NCBI GenBank assembly: GCA_036873755.1 | Contig: JAVTVY010039274.1 | Location: 62,001 to 126,000, forward strand | Source of the DNA: Hanleya hanleyi | Lineage: Eukaryota > Mollusca > Polyplacophora > Lepidopleurida > Hanleyidae | Direction of reading: 5' to 3' | Length of the DNA: 64,000 bases | In this document: positions 23,219 through 35,564 of the stretch, piece by piece | How the letters are laid out: every line of letters begins with the position of its first letter | Position numbering within the stretch: position 1 is the stretch's first letter | Translations under genes and position numbers: made by a program | The notes under the pieces: model-generated | What the model saw: only the letters and a program-made list of their open reading frames with translations | The model's database searches: none | What the model was told of the DNA's origin: nothing

Positions 23219-25324
23219 GCTGAAAGTGCTAGTACAATTCTGTCACAGAGCTCATGTCACAGAACTCGAGGTTTAATGCTCGAGATTCGACAAATAACGT
23301 TGACATATTTATGAGAAACAATTAACGCTACTGTGGCTAGTAAACCCGCTTAATATGTTAACACAATAATGTCATTCAGTACAACTCACCGTCTCCTGTC
23401 AATCCATACACTCCGACCACTGTTATCAATAAGGAATATAACAGGAACATCCTCTGTTATCTGAAATTCTATAACACTTGTGTCAATAACATCGGCAATT
23501 TAGAAGTCACAATTTGGGAGCCACAATTCGTCTACTGTCAAACTGCTCCGGTTCCTCTGGTGGTGATCATGCATGCATATCAGATATATAACCTATAGAT
23601 GAAACTGTTTTATAGCGAAGGCGATATCTCCGGATTTTAATGGAACATTTATTGGTCTTATTGATACAATGACGAGCCTGGTCCCAGCTGGTAAATAAAC
23701 TTGAGAGTGGGCTGTCGTCGTTCATTTTGCTGACGGCTGCTGTGGATCGGTCTGCAGATAACATATTTCATTTTTCAACTATCTATAATTACCGTTTAAT
23801 ATTTTTTAGTCCCACGAAGACTGCACCTATATCTCTATATATCCACAGGTACTATCGAATGGCACATAGAGCTCGTACTATATTTGGTCACTGTCCATAT
23901 AACAGCTTTACAATGGTCTAATGGTAAGAGCGTCCGCCACGCAATATCCAACATGGGTAAATTCAAGATGGCGATCATGTGATCCCTCAAAAAGTGCGTT
24001 TTCATATTTTTCAATGAAGTAGTCATCAAAATAGCTTTTCCGTGTATGAAGTAGCTGCAATGTGCATATGGTGGTCAATTAGACTGATTTTATGCCCCAA
24101 AACTCATGCAAAAGCATCATCATCGTTATAGAAATTTGTTCAAAGCCACGTTAAATTCTAATCACTCATTCACTGTCGCAAAGCCTGCAGCTTGTCGAAA
24201 AGACCGCAGGATTTTTACCACATGATAATACTTTTTACTGTTTTACTGAATGATAACTACGGTACGTTGTGTTGGATTATATAAATCTTCGAGCCGGCAT
24301 GTGAGAATTGCTGACCGATCGCCTGTCTGGAGAGATACCCGTACCAAGAGGCGAACCTTTTTTTTCGAGCGAAAATTTGGACTTCTTTATGGTGATAAAA
24401 CTTGGGAAAATGAACCCTGAATCACAATTTTTAACGAGAAACACGGGGGAAATATATCATGTCGTTTATTTTTTTCTGGATGGTGGCCCACATTTAACAT
24501 ACTTTCAGTTTTTCAAAAAAGTTCAAAGAAGATTTGCACATCTTTTTTATTTCGAATTTCGTAGCTGGCTTGCCCCACGATGGCACGACTATGCCCATTC
24601 AGAAACATTTGTTGAAGCAAGTATTCCTTGCCGAAGTGCAAAACCGATTGTCTGTTTTCAGGCGCACAACATTAAGTGTAGCGAGCATTCTTAATCATTT
24701 GTTGGCTGTCAGTGAAGCATGTATTATCCCATGGGTTAAAATATTGACTGTATTGTCCTGAAACCCGATGACGTAGGCTCCCTACATCCAAGACAATAAA
24801 ATCCTGTAGAGCAAGCTTTAATTTGGTGTATCAGGTTATAGGACTTCACGCCTTGGCACATGTGCTTTGCGTTGACAATGACAATTTAATTGGTTTCATG
24901 TTACATAGGCGATGTTAGATTTCTGGATAAGCGAACACGTGTTATGCAGATGAATGCGTACACAATTCATCACGTGTCTGAGAGAGATATTATACGTCAT
25001 CAGGGTTTGGGGCCATTGGACGCACTAGTGATGAAGTAGCTAACGTTTGCACTGTCACTTGTATATTAAGGTTCAAATGTTCGTCTTGATCCCACCAAGG
25101 GAAGTTCAGCATATTCGCCACGAATCACACGGTTATCAGAATACAGTTGTCTAGTCCATTATTCAATATTCAGTCGTCGACCATGAACGAATTTCCAAAT
25201 TACAACACATATAAGGGAAGTGGGAAGAGGTGCCGACATACTGCCAGAGCCACAGAACTTCACAGTATAGTCTTCCGGTTAACCTATTTTAAAGCACATA
25301 CCAAGAATCTAACGATTTGTGATA
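23219..25324. other. No gene recognised
   Basis: A frame at 24,308-24,694 (128 codons) is the longest here. Its product has no recognisable domain and overlaps an out-of-frame ORF of similar length, so it is not called. A minus frame with a plausible start at about 23,725 (MNDDSPLSSLF...) lies upstream of the NTF2-like exon but has no clear donor. Confidence 0.4.
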
Positions 25325-25440
25325 TGTGTTGTATCTCAGGCACGCTTTTATTGTACCTGTTCATGTGGCAACTTGGATGATATGACCACACGGCCCCTAG
25401 CACCGGCATAAGCGACATTAGATACAAATCTAGAGAGCTA
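25325..25440 (+). repeat. Dispersed repeat family E, copy 1
   Basis: Contains CTCAGGCACGCTTTTATTGT, CTGTTCATGTGG and CACACGGCCCCTAGCACCGG, shared with copies at 25,520-25,690, 27,190-27,310, 27,645-27,870 and 49,255-49,480. Confidence 0.7.
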
Positions 25441-25519
25441 ATTCATATAGCAGCATTAGTATCAAGTTAAAAACAAATCATAATACCTTATTCTTAATCC
25501 ATATGATTTGCGTTGTAAC

Positions 25520-25690
25520 GTTGTTATCTAGAAAATGATGTATCTGAGTCACGCTTTAGTTGTGTCTGTTCATATAAACACCATGAGGATCTTGAAGTAC
25601 ATGGGTTCATTCATATGGCCCGTAGACTGGGTTAAGTGGAATTTAGGCACGAGTTACGAAACGTAACGCTACACACTCTATTGAATATTA
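25520..25690 (+). repeat. Dispersed repeat family E, copy 2
   Basis: Shares CGTTGTAA, TTATCTAGAAAATGATGTATCT, CACGCTTTAGTTGTG and CATGAGGATCTTGAAGTACAT-like blocks with the 27,645 and 49,255 copies. It lies only 80 bp from copy 1, so the family is locally clustered. Confidence 0.7.
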
Positions 25691-26284
25691 GCTTTCATAT
25701 CCTGCTATTAAAGTGCGCCTCCGAATTCGCCTTACTCAGAATACACTCAACTTTTATTGGGTAGACCATCATGAATAGCCGAGAAGATGAGAAGATCTTG
25801 ATATTGATGCGGAGGGACTCTTAACAGTGACATCTGTATGCTATAGTGTGTTGATCAATTGTTCGCACTCGGAAATTTAAAATGTGTTTCGTACCTTCTC
25901 GAATGATCAAATGTTCTGATAGGAAAACAGCTGTGTCACTGCATTTCCAAACTGATATATTCAACAAATAATAGGTTTAAATATATGGAAGAAAGGAATC
26001 GAAACAGGCGTTAATTATGCAACCGTCCAGAGACTATGAGACTGTTAGCACAAGAAGGCACAAAATACCTGAATACTATAAGAATCGAATGTACTCTAAC
26101 GTGAAGGCTAGTCTACGCCCTTGACCCCCATCTAGCTTCCCGTGAATCACTGTCAATCAAGATATTTTCGTCCGGACGTTTGTGGGTTGTTAGGAGCTCG
26201 TCCTTTCCATCTCTTGATTACCGACAGTCGCCGGGCATGACGCTTGTCTTCGAGGATAGCGCCTTCGCGTCATGCGAATTAACG

Positions 26285-26405
26285 TCATACATTTGACGTC
26301 ACGAAACTCTAGTTGCGCATGCTCGGTCGCCATTTGAGACGTTTTCAGTTTTGATTGAGCGGCCTGACAGGTGAAGGTTGAATATATACAATGAGGGAGG
26401 TAAGA
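26285..26405 (+). promoter_or_regulatory. Promoter-like CpG-richer patch with CRE and short candidate first exon
   Basis: TGACGTCA, a full cAMP-response-element match, is at 26,294-26,301. TTGCGCATGC, resembling an NRF1 half-palindrome, is at about 26,313-26,322, and GGTCGCCATTT follows. ATGAGGGAG and gtaaga at about 26,389-26,403 would make a minimal first coding exon with a donor. All are short motifs; no downstream exon was linked. Treat it as a candidate only. Confidence 0.3.
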
Positions 26406-26534
26406 TGTCGTGAGCCCGTACTTACATGCGGTAATTCGTTATAGACGATGGCTGATTACTGAATATCGGATCAAACGCTAGTATTGTTAGTCTTCCAGTA
26501 ATAGTCCCCTTGTTGTCCCTGTCCTACTTGGGGG

Positions 26535-26735
26535 GAGGGGGGTGATTTGGTTTAATGTCACACTCAAGGTTATTTCACTCATGGTGACAGCCAGTTTGAA
26601 TGGCGGAGCAAGCCGGAGAGAACCACCGCCCATCGGCAAGTAATAGGCAAACATTCACATATGCACCAGAGGGGATCGAACCTAGGCTAGCGATCTCTAG
26701 CAAAGCGCCTTAGACCACTCGGACACCGAGGGACC
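26535..26735 (-). mobile_element. SINE with tRNA-derived head
   Basis: On the minus strand the head has an A-box-like TCCGAGTGGTCTAAGGCG (26,706-26,723) and a B box GGTTCGATCCC (26,672-26,682). A body follows with TTACTTGCCGATGGGCGGTG and TCTCTCCGGCTTGCTCC, then CTGTCACCATGAGTGAAAT and a degraded GACATTAAACC tail. The same body occurs at 35,215-35,405. The acceptor stem does not pair, so it is not a functional tRNA gene. Confidence 0.85.
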
Positions 26736-26750
26736 TTGTCCTACATGGGT

Positions 26751-26890
26751 TCCCAGTTTTGTCGCCGACTATGTAGCTAAATGAACAGGTGAACAAAAGA
26801 CGAAAATTTGTTCTACACGTGCTGATCGTGCTGATTTCAAACGGACACGAATAATTGGCATCCACATACACATCCCTCTTCCACATCAGA
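26751..26890 (+). repeat. Dispersed repeat family G, copy 1
   Basis: Shares TTTTGTCGCCGACTATGTAG, GACGAAAATTTGTTCTACAC and TTGGCATCCACATACACATC with 29,328-29,465 in direct orientation. The two copies are close in sequence. It directly abuts the 5' end of the SINE at 26,735. Confidence 0.8.
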
Positions 26891-27189
26891 CACATAGAAT
26901 CATACAAAGGAGGACGTGACGAAGTTCTTCCGATTGCCAAGCGACAAATGCCCATTACCATCAAATACAATCGGTGAAACATTTGTAATACGTGTATCTA
27001 GTCCACCACCCAATACTCAGCCGTCGACCATTAAATAATTTCTCGTCAATAATCTAAAGAACTAATTGATATTAATTAAATGCAACATTTAAAAGTGTGG
27101 TGAAAAACGATGCCGGCGTACTGACAAGAATAACAGACAAATATACTGACTGCGTAGTTCTAAAACCATCAAAAGAATCAGAAGTGATC

Positions 27190-27310
27190 CCTGCGATGAT
27201 TTGTATCGCAGTCACACTTTTATTGTAGCTGTTCATGTGGACATCTTTGATGACATGACCACACGGCCCCTAGCCCCGGCATGAACGGTATTAGATATAA
27301 ATATTCCAGA
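27190..27310 (+). repeat. Dispersed repeat family E, copy 3
   Basis: Contains CAGTCACACTTTTATTGTAG, CTGTTCATGTGGACATC and CACACGGCCCCTAGCCCCGG; closest to copy 1 at 25,325. Sequence just upstream (AATACTCAGCCGTCGACCAT, about 27,010) also matches sequence upstream of copy 1 (about 25,165), so the duplicated unit is longer than the core. Confidence 0.7.
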
Positions 27311-27644
27311 GCGCTGATGTAAATAGACCTATCAAGTCATCTGTCGGAAAATGATGAACTATATGTGACCGCCAGATAGAAAAAAAACGGCCCAAGCGGG
27401 AGAGTATTTATAGAATGCAAGCTCATATTCAAAGCAAATACCTGCGAGGCCCAACGCCGACCAAGCGCTGCATTCTTCACCATGCATACCACAATCACAA
27501 TGCTTTGTACAGAGGGTAAATGAAACGTCCTCCGGCGGAATCTCACCATACCAGCATTAGCACCAAATGTAAAAGAAAATCGTGATATACGTAAACATAG
27601 TCTAGTATCCTACAAGCGGTCAACAGTTTTCAGTGATGCCGGCA

Positions 27645-27870
27645 AGATATCATGAAGTTCTAAAAAATATCAAATTCTTATCGCTGAGCAGTATTTTTAA
27701 TCTAAATGATTTTCGTTGTAAAGTAGTTATTTATAGAATGATGTATCTCGAACACGCTTTGATTGTGACTTTTCATATGAACATCATGAGGATCTCGAAG
27801 TACGTGAGTTCATACGGCCCCTAGCCCCGAGTTAATCGGAATTAGACACAAGTTACGAGATCTTGCACGC
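27645..27870 (+). repeat. Dispersed repeat family E, long copy 4
   Basis: Extends 5' through GTCAACAGTTTTCAGTGATG and CTTATCGCTGAGCAGTATT, which also occur in the 49,255-49,480 copy, then GAATGATGTATCTCGAACAC and CATACGGCCCCTAGCCCCG. No open reading frame explains the conservation. Confidence 0.75.
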
Positions 27871-29327
27871 TACACTCGTATTTTGCTATCAGCATGCCAT
27901 ATTTATCGCCAAATTCGAGAAACTTTGAATGGAGACGCTTGGTGGTATATAGCGCTGTTTTACAAATTTCTGTATTAATGTTCTGTGACATGATCTAGCA
28001 AATGCTACTAGGCGAGATATGTATACGCTATATGCAGGTCCTACTGGAATATTACTGTCCAGAAAGGGGTAGTTTTCTAGTCGTATTCATAAGAGTACAG
28101 ATATAGGTCAGCCAAAAAGGGTGAACAATTAGTACCCATTGGAAGACCTATATGCTGTTGATTTATTGTGTTTGCCAAATTCACATAGACATAATTAATG
28201 CGAAAATCAAGCTAATCTATAAACAAAGAAACATCTCAATACTGATATCAATTGTACATAGTAAAGCTGAACAACGCTTTATGGCTTCGGGCATTAATAT
28301 ATCGGCGATCAGTTTTCTTGAACACTGATACTATTAATGAACTAAGGCAGGCAATAAAATCCTATTTAGAGATTGTAGTATATAGAGAGTCGAGAAATCC
28401 CATGTGAATACATGTTCGGTAAGTGTCCTTTCGCATCAAGCTCTTCTCAAGAATTTTTTTATTTTTTCCAATACCCACATACATTCAACACCAGAGATTT
28501 TAGAAATAGTGGCACAATACCTTTCCCAAAATGGTTTTATCTCCTGAAGGACACTCGTCAACAGGGTTGAAAGAAACTTGGTGATGCAGGTTCTAGAACC
28601 AGCTGTGAATCAGGCATTATATGGTGTCTTAGTTTTATGCATTTTGGGAGCTCAGTACACCTTTGGAGTATCGTTATGAGTGGTTGGAAGATATATACCT
28701 CTTATTTGAGAAACTCTATGTGTTTGTTATATAAATCTTCCAGAGTAAATGCCGGTTAGGTACGTCGACGTATTGGATGACGGTATGTTAATACCCATTA
28801 GAAATAGCTGAGCCGCTTGGTGGTCATGGTGGTAGAGTGTTGAAGTGTTTGAATAGATCCACTAATTAGCATTAGGGAGTAAAGGAGATAGGTACATGTA
28901 AGGTGACTACGAGGAAACGCTATGTTCTCATATTGGTAACTTAATATTTCAACCTTGATTTTTCGTCATCGTCAGAAGTGCAAATGAGAGCAGACAGTAT
29001 TACAATTCATATACACTTTGTTTGCAGTTCATACTGCGATATCGTGTGCGAGTACTCGATTGAAATGAACAATTCTTTTTGAGAACGTAGAAAACGTATG
29101 CAAGCTGCATGATGTAGAATTGGATTTTCTATCTCTAAACACGAGTTAATTCCAGTGTTTTGCGGTTTCAACTATGCAGTATTTAGATAATAGAATATTA
29201 GCTGCGTGACTTAAATTGGGTGATAATGGACAATAGTTGAGGTCTCGATGCTCCGAGCGCGGGAGCTCCGAGCTCGAAACTCCCAAAAGCTCGGAGCGTA
29301 GAGCTCTGTGCTTGCAAGAACTCGGAG
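27871..29327. other. No gene recognised
   Basis: AT-rich. The stretch at 29,240-29,325 is dense in CTCGGAGC/GCTCCGAG inverted motifs and can fold locally. No exon or RNA gene was supported. Confidence 0.4.
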
Positions 29328-29465
29328 TTCCCGGTTTTGTCGCCGACTATGTAGCTCAATGGACAGGTGAACAAGAGACGAAAATTTGTTCTACACGTGC
29401 TGATCATTTATTTTATCGGACTCGAATAATTGGCATCCACATACACATCCCTCTTCCAGATCAGT
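29328..29465 (+). repeat. Dispersed repeat family G, copy 2
   Basis: Direct repeat of 26,751-26,890 with few differences, the main one being a 12-15-bp replacement around GATCATTTATTTTATCGG. A 69-codon minus frame here belongs to the repeat. Confidence 0.8.
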
Positions 29466-29976
29466 CTGAAGTTATATAACCGTTTCTCACAAAGAGCTGT
29501 GTTCACAGATGTTTACAATACCTGACCTAAAGGGTCATTAAATAGAATCTCGGAAATAGCTTTGTCAAAACAAACAGGATTTAAAATCAGAACACATCAT
29601 AATATATTAAGTTTGCATGCACACAAATTACAAAAAATTGGTGACTGAAAAGTCGAATTTTTAGAATTTCTCCTTAACAAATTAGGGGAAAACCGATATG
29701 GTATTTCAGTCTGACATTTGGTTTTTTACCTCCGTCTGAATCTTCCGCCATAAAATTGCCATATGGGGAACCCACGAAATGTGTGATTTCCAATAGGGCT
29801 TGCAATGGTTCCCGACGAAAGTTTGAGGCCACATTTTGGACACTTTTGAAATAATGGGGAACCCTCATTGGAATGCATTTCAATCGGCCTTGCTTCTGTT
29901 TAGTCAGGTTCCCATCTCCCATCATGCTTCACCACTTTCCCGTAATGGGATGCCCGCTTCCAGCGGGAGATTCAAC

Positions 29977-30031
29977 ATGGCGGATCTCCAGGTTGTAGAG
30001 ATAGACGATGCAAATTTTTGCCGTTTTTCTG
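29977..30031 (+). CDS. Candidate first coding exon of an unidentified gene
   Basis: An ATG in good context (TTCAACATGG) opens 18 codons reading MADLQVVEIDDANFCRFS, with one further base before a consensus donor gtgagt at 30,032. Local sequence upstream is less AT-rich than its surroundings. The MAD..-type acidic start plus immediate strong donor is typical of metazoan first exons. I do not recognise the protein, and no second exon could be joined in the following 4 kb. Confidence 0.4.
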
Positions 30032-30081
30032 GTGAGTTTATTACCGACATTTATGACATTACCACACAATGATTCCTAGTA

Positions 30082-33000
30082 CACCACACGCCATTTCTAT
30101 ATATCTCAAAGTATTTATCGGCTGATGACTTATGTCCAAGCCAACCAAATAGTCCCTGTTGTTGTTGCATATCAAATGATTGGGAGGTCATGCACGCACT
30201 GACTGTGGAAGACATTGGCCCAAATTATGCAAATAATAGCACAATGGACGATGCCCTGATTTTACTGATACTTATATATATAATAGCTGACGATATCTAC
30301 CAGCCTGGTTGATAAAAAACAATTATTCTAAATTTTTCTGATCAGTTCAATTTCCTTGAAGGGAGGGAGGGGGGGGGGGTGTTAGGCTATTTATTTTGGC
30401 ATGAATTTCTTGTGCATTTATACAATTTTTACCAGCATTATTGTAATGAAGCATCAAATCATAGTTTATTGTTTGTCAAACCACATGTGTCTCTGTGACA
30501 CTGAATTAAAAATTATTCTTGAATCTATCAAATTACCTTGACTCAGGATACCATTCTCAGCTTTCTCCGTTTACAATTCATTTAAAATGAAGGAGTGAAA
30601 ACAGAGGATTTTGCTTAAGTACCCATTAGATCAACCTGCATTTCATGAGTTTGTATTTAATAGAGCTGATAAATAATATACATATACTTTTTATGCTAAT
30701 TTTTGTTTAAGATATAACATTGCAAACCTTTTCTTTTAATTTATGTCATATAGTTTATTGATATCCACATTGTGTGCTGTGACACATGTATGCCACAAAA
30801 CCCATTGGAAGTATAATGCAGTTTCAATTCGGCTGGCATGTATCCAAAACTACATGTATTAATACTGATGTATTATGGCAGGCCATTAGTATTTTACACA
30901 ATCCTCAAGTTTGCACATACATCATCAGATATCTTTTGATGAAAAGTAATTTGCTTATTCTGAACTGTAGTTAAAATAAAGGCGTATCTACATTCCACAT
31001 GTATATTATTGAATTGGAAGAAATTTTGTAAACTTATGAAACAACTTCTTTCAAATTTCAAAGATTTTTGACCGATAACATGGAGAACCTTTCCCAAACC
31101 ATTGCTCCATAGAGAAGTTACTGATATAAACAATCCTGTTCTAGATTATAATTTCCTGGCTTCTTCTCATGCTCCTGCCACTAAAATGAACATCATTGAA
31201 CCAACCAGTGGCCAAGATCCATCATCGTTCTTCAGGATTCATATTATTGATCACTCATGTATAGACTGGATTAAGTTCTCATAGTGCGCATTCCATACGT
31301 TTACGAAGTCTTGTAACAGGGTCAGGTCCCAGTACTATTAAGTACATGTATGTTGTATGAAAGGTGAGATTATATATATGATATATACATCATCATGATC
31401 ATTTTCCTATGAAGTAGGCTCTCATTTGCAAATTGTCCGGAAGTCAGTGAGTCCATCCGAATCCTTTCTTCGGTAAAATAAGGAGAACCGTTGACATTGG
31501 AACTTTGATTGTTGGCGTGAACGTGCATTAGGGGACTGTTATCAGCAAATTCTGAGCTGACCTACTTTTGATGAAAATTTAACCTATTCAAGTGACCTAT
31601 AACAGTACGCTTGGATCCCCAAGTCATCTAGACGACCTATAACATTACGCTTGGACCCCCAAGTCATTTTCCTCCTCCTGCTTCGTAGGTCCTGTGATGT
31701 TAGTAACACTGCTCATGCCTATAGATAAAATTCTTCACCTCTACCAGTATATTCAATACTTGAACTGGTATAATGGGTTACATTTGGTTGTGTATGATGA
31801 AAGAATGGAATATAATGAAGGACATAAACACTTCAATGAACTGAGTTTTGCTATTAAATGTATACAATTGATTCCAACCTGCAGGTTATGGATTCAGCAC
31901 TTCTGATATAAGACACAACATGACTGTTACACAATGCATGTACTGTATGAACTGGAAGTACCAAATACAGACTATTGATTGGTTTAGCTGGGTCAGAAAG
32001 GTGTGGAATGACAGAGGTGGTGAAAATCAGAGCCGATGATTGGCCAAATAATATGTTGTAAACCATCACCACCCCCATTGGATATCAGCCGATTCCACAG
32101 GCATTAAACATTACGCATGTAATGACCACCTGCAGGGTCCCTGCAAGTGGTGACAACATGTGTCAATCAGTCAGGCATTTCTAAAGATGCCCAGTTCTAA
32201 CTTAAAACAACCATGACGGACTTCATTCCTTCACTCATAATAATTGGATCTAACTTTTACAAAACCTGCAGCTCCCAATAGCACCTGGATCTATGAATGA
32301 ACAGACCTAGTTTATTGGTGATATGGCAACAGTATCATGTAGAATGGGATAATATCAGATCCATGGAAGTTGAAGTCCTGCAACATGCTCCACAAATATC
32401 ATCAAAAGTCATAAAATATCTGCCGGCCAGTTTTGAATGATAGCAGCTCCAGCTTGGAATATTTGAATGGATAAGATTATCCAAGTTTAGGCAAAAAGTT
32501 GCATATCTCTGGTCCGGACCAGTGTAGATCTATACGGTTTTTGCAAAATTTTCATCAACATTATCACCCTTGACTTGAATGTGCCTAAAATGATTTAGCT
32601 ACTGAAATAGTGTTAATATTGGGATCTACGATTCAGTGTAGTCATATATATTATCACTTTCCAAATTGGGGTTCTTCAAAAATTAAATATTAACCATAAA
32701 TAAATAGAAAAAATTAATACAGCCCCTTCATGCTCTTCCCAGCAACACTTTGTTTAGGATGTTTGAGCAGAAACAAAGAATTCATTTCCCGAGTAGAGGT
32801 AAAAAACGAACATATTTTGATTATTTTATTCAAATTTTAATTCCACTTCTGGTATATGTACATGTATAAAATATATACAGAATGAACTGCATACAGAATA
32901 ACACAAAGAGTAGGTATATGTATCTCATGCATTAATTACACTATTTCTTAACCAATGATCAGTACCTAAAAGAACATGTTTTCAAGTATGTGTACATTTC

Positions 33001-34504
33001 TATGTTAACAGATTACAATCAGTGATAGGTGATATTACGACAATATCATGGTGTTATGTATTGTTATGATTGGCTTAACTTTAGCTGCTGAAGATATTTC
33101 TAATTTAAGGGCATTGTGCAATCATACTAAATTTATTTTCATAACTTCATTTAGTTTGACAATAAACAACATAATGGAGATTAGGAAGTGGAGTTTTACA
33201 ACATAATATAATAAGCATCATGGATCTCCTTCAGTTTAGTGTAGACATATGTACCCTTGAATATCTGTTACCATGATTCAGTCATAATATTGTCTGTAAT
33301 ACATTGATGTTGACAAGGAATAAACATAATTATTTGATGGTATTATTAATTGTATGTTGTTTATGATTAACATGATGAACTTTTTATTTGCCAGAATCCA
33401 GCCAATTGTTCCATATGGGCAATATTCTCATCAGCCATCACCATTCAATATGAATGTGATACATGTACAAGTTCATGGTAGTTGATACATTATGGTGAAG
33501 GTGACCTGTAACACCAGTATGCAAAATTATACCGAGAGCTTTGAATCCTCATCACATGATCATGAGACAGATCAGAACGGAGTGTCGGTACAAACAGGTG
33601 TGTTTTGTGGCGGATTCTGTCAATGATGATGCTATACACATACAAAATATGAAGTGTTGATGTGTAGGGCCTGTAGCACAAAATCACAAGCAAGTTGGCC
33701 GCTAACTTGTTTATTTCGGAAGTGGAGGGTCCTCTCAGAGGGAGGTTGGGGTGAGAAGGGGGTCTAGTGTCACAAGCAGTATTCCAGGTTGTTCATCCAT
33801 ATACCCTATTCCATGCCCCAATATTTCAAGCACGTGAAATCAGACAAAAATTATTTGTGGGGAATGTGACTTCCACATCCCTGGCTGGACATGCTGGTGG
33901 GGAACCCTCAATCCCAGGTTAATTAGATTAGTGAAGTTAACGTCCAACAAATGCGAAATTGAACTTGGCATCCAGCCCTAAGTTATTCAGTGATGTATTC
34001 CCCTACCCTATTGCCTCGACGGACCCTATTGCCTCGACGGAGGTCTTTGCGCTCATCCGGTGTTTGTTGAACCAGGAATCGTATATTCGGAAATCAGACC
34101 TAGCTTTTCTCCCCCCTACATAATGATATTCTCATTTTTCTTATGCACAGAATTAAGTACATGTTCAAGTTTGTTTACTGCAGTTCAAAGTGGTAGCACC
34201 CAGGTCGAAGGAATTACCTCCCAATATAATATTAGAACATAATTTTCTATATCAACATAGTACGGACCAGGCGGCTGCTAAACATTGTATACAGGCCTAT
34301 AGCGTCTGAATTCCGTTTAATGCTATCCTTCACGGGTGCTAACATGTGTAAGTGCGTATACAGGTCTTGAAATGAATTCCTCTTGTTTCCGTTCTCTGGT
34401 TCCATTGGAAGGCAAGAATGCTAATCTGTCCGCCTATCTCCGGTCTCGTTTCAATAAGGGGTGGGTTAGCGGTTATGGTGTGTCGAAATCTACTGCTGAG
34501 CGAG
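30082..34504. other. Intron-like or intergenic sequence, no exon recognised
   Basis: Long AT-rich tract with few repeats. Open frames at 30,786-30,974, 31,102-31,284, 31,694-31,906 and 33,490-33,693 (minus) lack domains and paired splice sites. There is a 9-nt G run at about 30,371 and a tandem duplication of CCTATTGCCTCGACGGA at about 34,008-34,041. It could be the first intron of the gene starting at 29,977. Confidence 0.4.
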
Positions 34505-34550
34505 GAGGGGGGGGGGGAGAAAACAATCCGTCCCGAGGGGGGGGGGGCAT
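34505..34550 (+). other. Paired long G tracts
   Basis: Two runs of about 11 G (about 34,507-34,517 and 34,537-34,547) are separated by 19 bp, which could form an intra- or intermolecular G-quadruplex on the plus strand. The flanking 132-codon frame shows no known domain. Confidence 0.5.
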
Positions 34551-35214
34551 CTGGTCCTCTTACATCGGGCATTGAGATGAGTTACGGTATTTGTTCTGTA
34601 TATTGCTTAAAAACCTTCAATTACAATACTTGTATGTCGTCTGCAGTAGAATTCATTCAAATAATCGGTGTGTATCGGCCACAATTCAACCCAGTGTTGA
34701 ACAAAAAAAGATATAACCTTACTTCCAATCTGAGGAAGCCGTGTTGTCACTGGTATATTCAGCGTTTGGTTGGTTCTCACGTTCTTGGCCTCTCTAAATT
34801 TTCTTTTCAGTCGTAAAATCTTTAGTCCAATAATAAGAAAAAGACCTCTGTGTGCCCAGGAAACGAGTTTATATCATAATATCCCCAAACAATCGTTATG
34901 TTCGGGCATCCAGTCAAGCCAATGTTTTTCAGTATAATCCCTCTCTTTCTCTTATTCATCGGTAGCTTATCGTCGATAAGGCATTCCAGATATATAATCT
35001 TACTTCCACCCACGTCATGCCCTTATGCTGTCACTGGTATATTCAAATTCACGTCTTCATTGCAAGAGATCCATTCGTAAATGTCCCATATCTCTAGTCC
35101 CTGCCATTCGCGAGATATCGGCTATTGTCGATTTTGATGACTTCATTTCCGGTTGACCTACTCCATTTGTGAAAACACTCCTATTCTATTCCTAGAATAG
35201 GGGAATCCCGTTGA

Positions 35215-35405
35215 ACTAGTTTCGTCACCCTGACGTCACTCAGCATCATAGGGTCAAACCGGCACGGGTTCGAGCCCAGCTGGTCCATGTGTGGAAGTCT
35301 GTCAGTTACTTGCCGATGGGTGGTGTTTCTCTCTGGGTACTCCGGCTTCCTCCACCAACCAAACTGACTGTCACCATATGAGTGAAATGGGGTCAAAGGA
35401 AATTC
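35215..35405 (+). mobile_element. SINE with tRNA-derived head
   Basis: B box GGGTTCGAGCCC is at 35,266-35,277, followed by TTACTTGCCGATGGGTGGTG, CTGGGTACTCCGGCTTCCTC and CTGTCACCATATGAGTGAAAT. It shares the body of the SINE at 26,535-26,735 and ends without a clear simple-repeat tail. Confidence 0.85.
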
Positions 35406-35564
35406 AGTCCTCATGTTAAAGAGATAGAGAAAATTTACCTATATAGACGGGGTATACTATTTATGTCTGAAAGACAAGGGTTCAAGAAAACTGTGGCTGT
35501 GCGATGAGCACAAACAAAGAGAGACGGTTTGGGAAATTATATTGTTATAATAGCCGAGATTAGT

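Noticed and set aside
24308..24694. 128-codon open frame
   Set aside because: No recognisable domain, no splice or promoter context, and an overlapping ORF of similar length in another frame.
26672..26735. Functional tRNA gene
   Set aside because: A and B boxes are good but the acceptor stem does not pair and the sequence continues into a SINE body.
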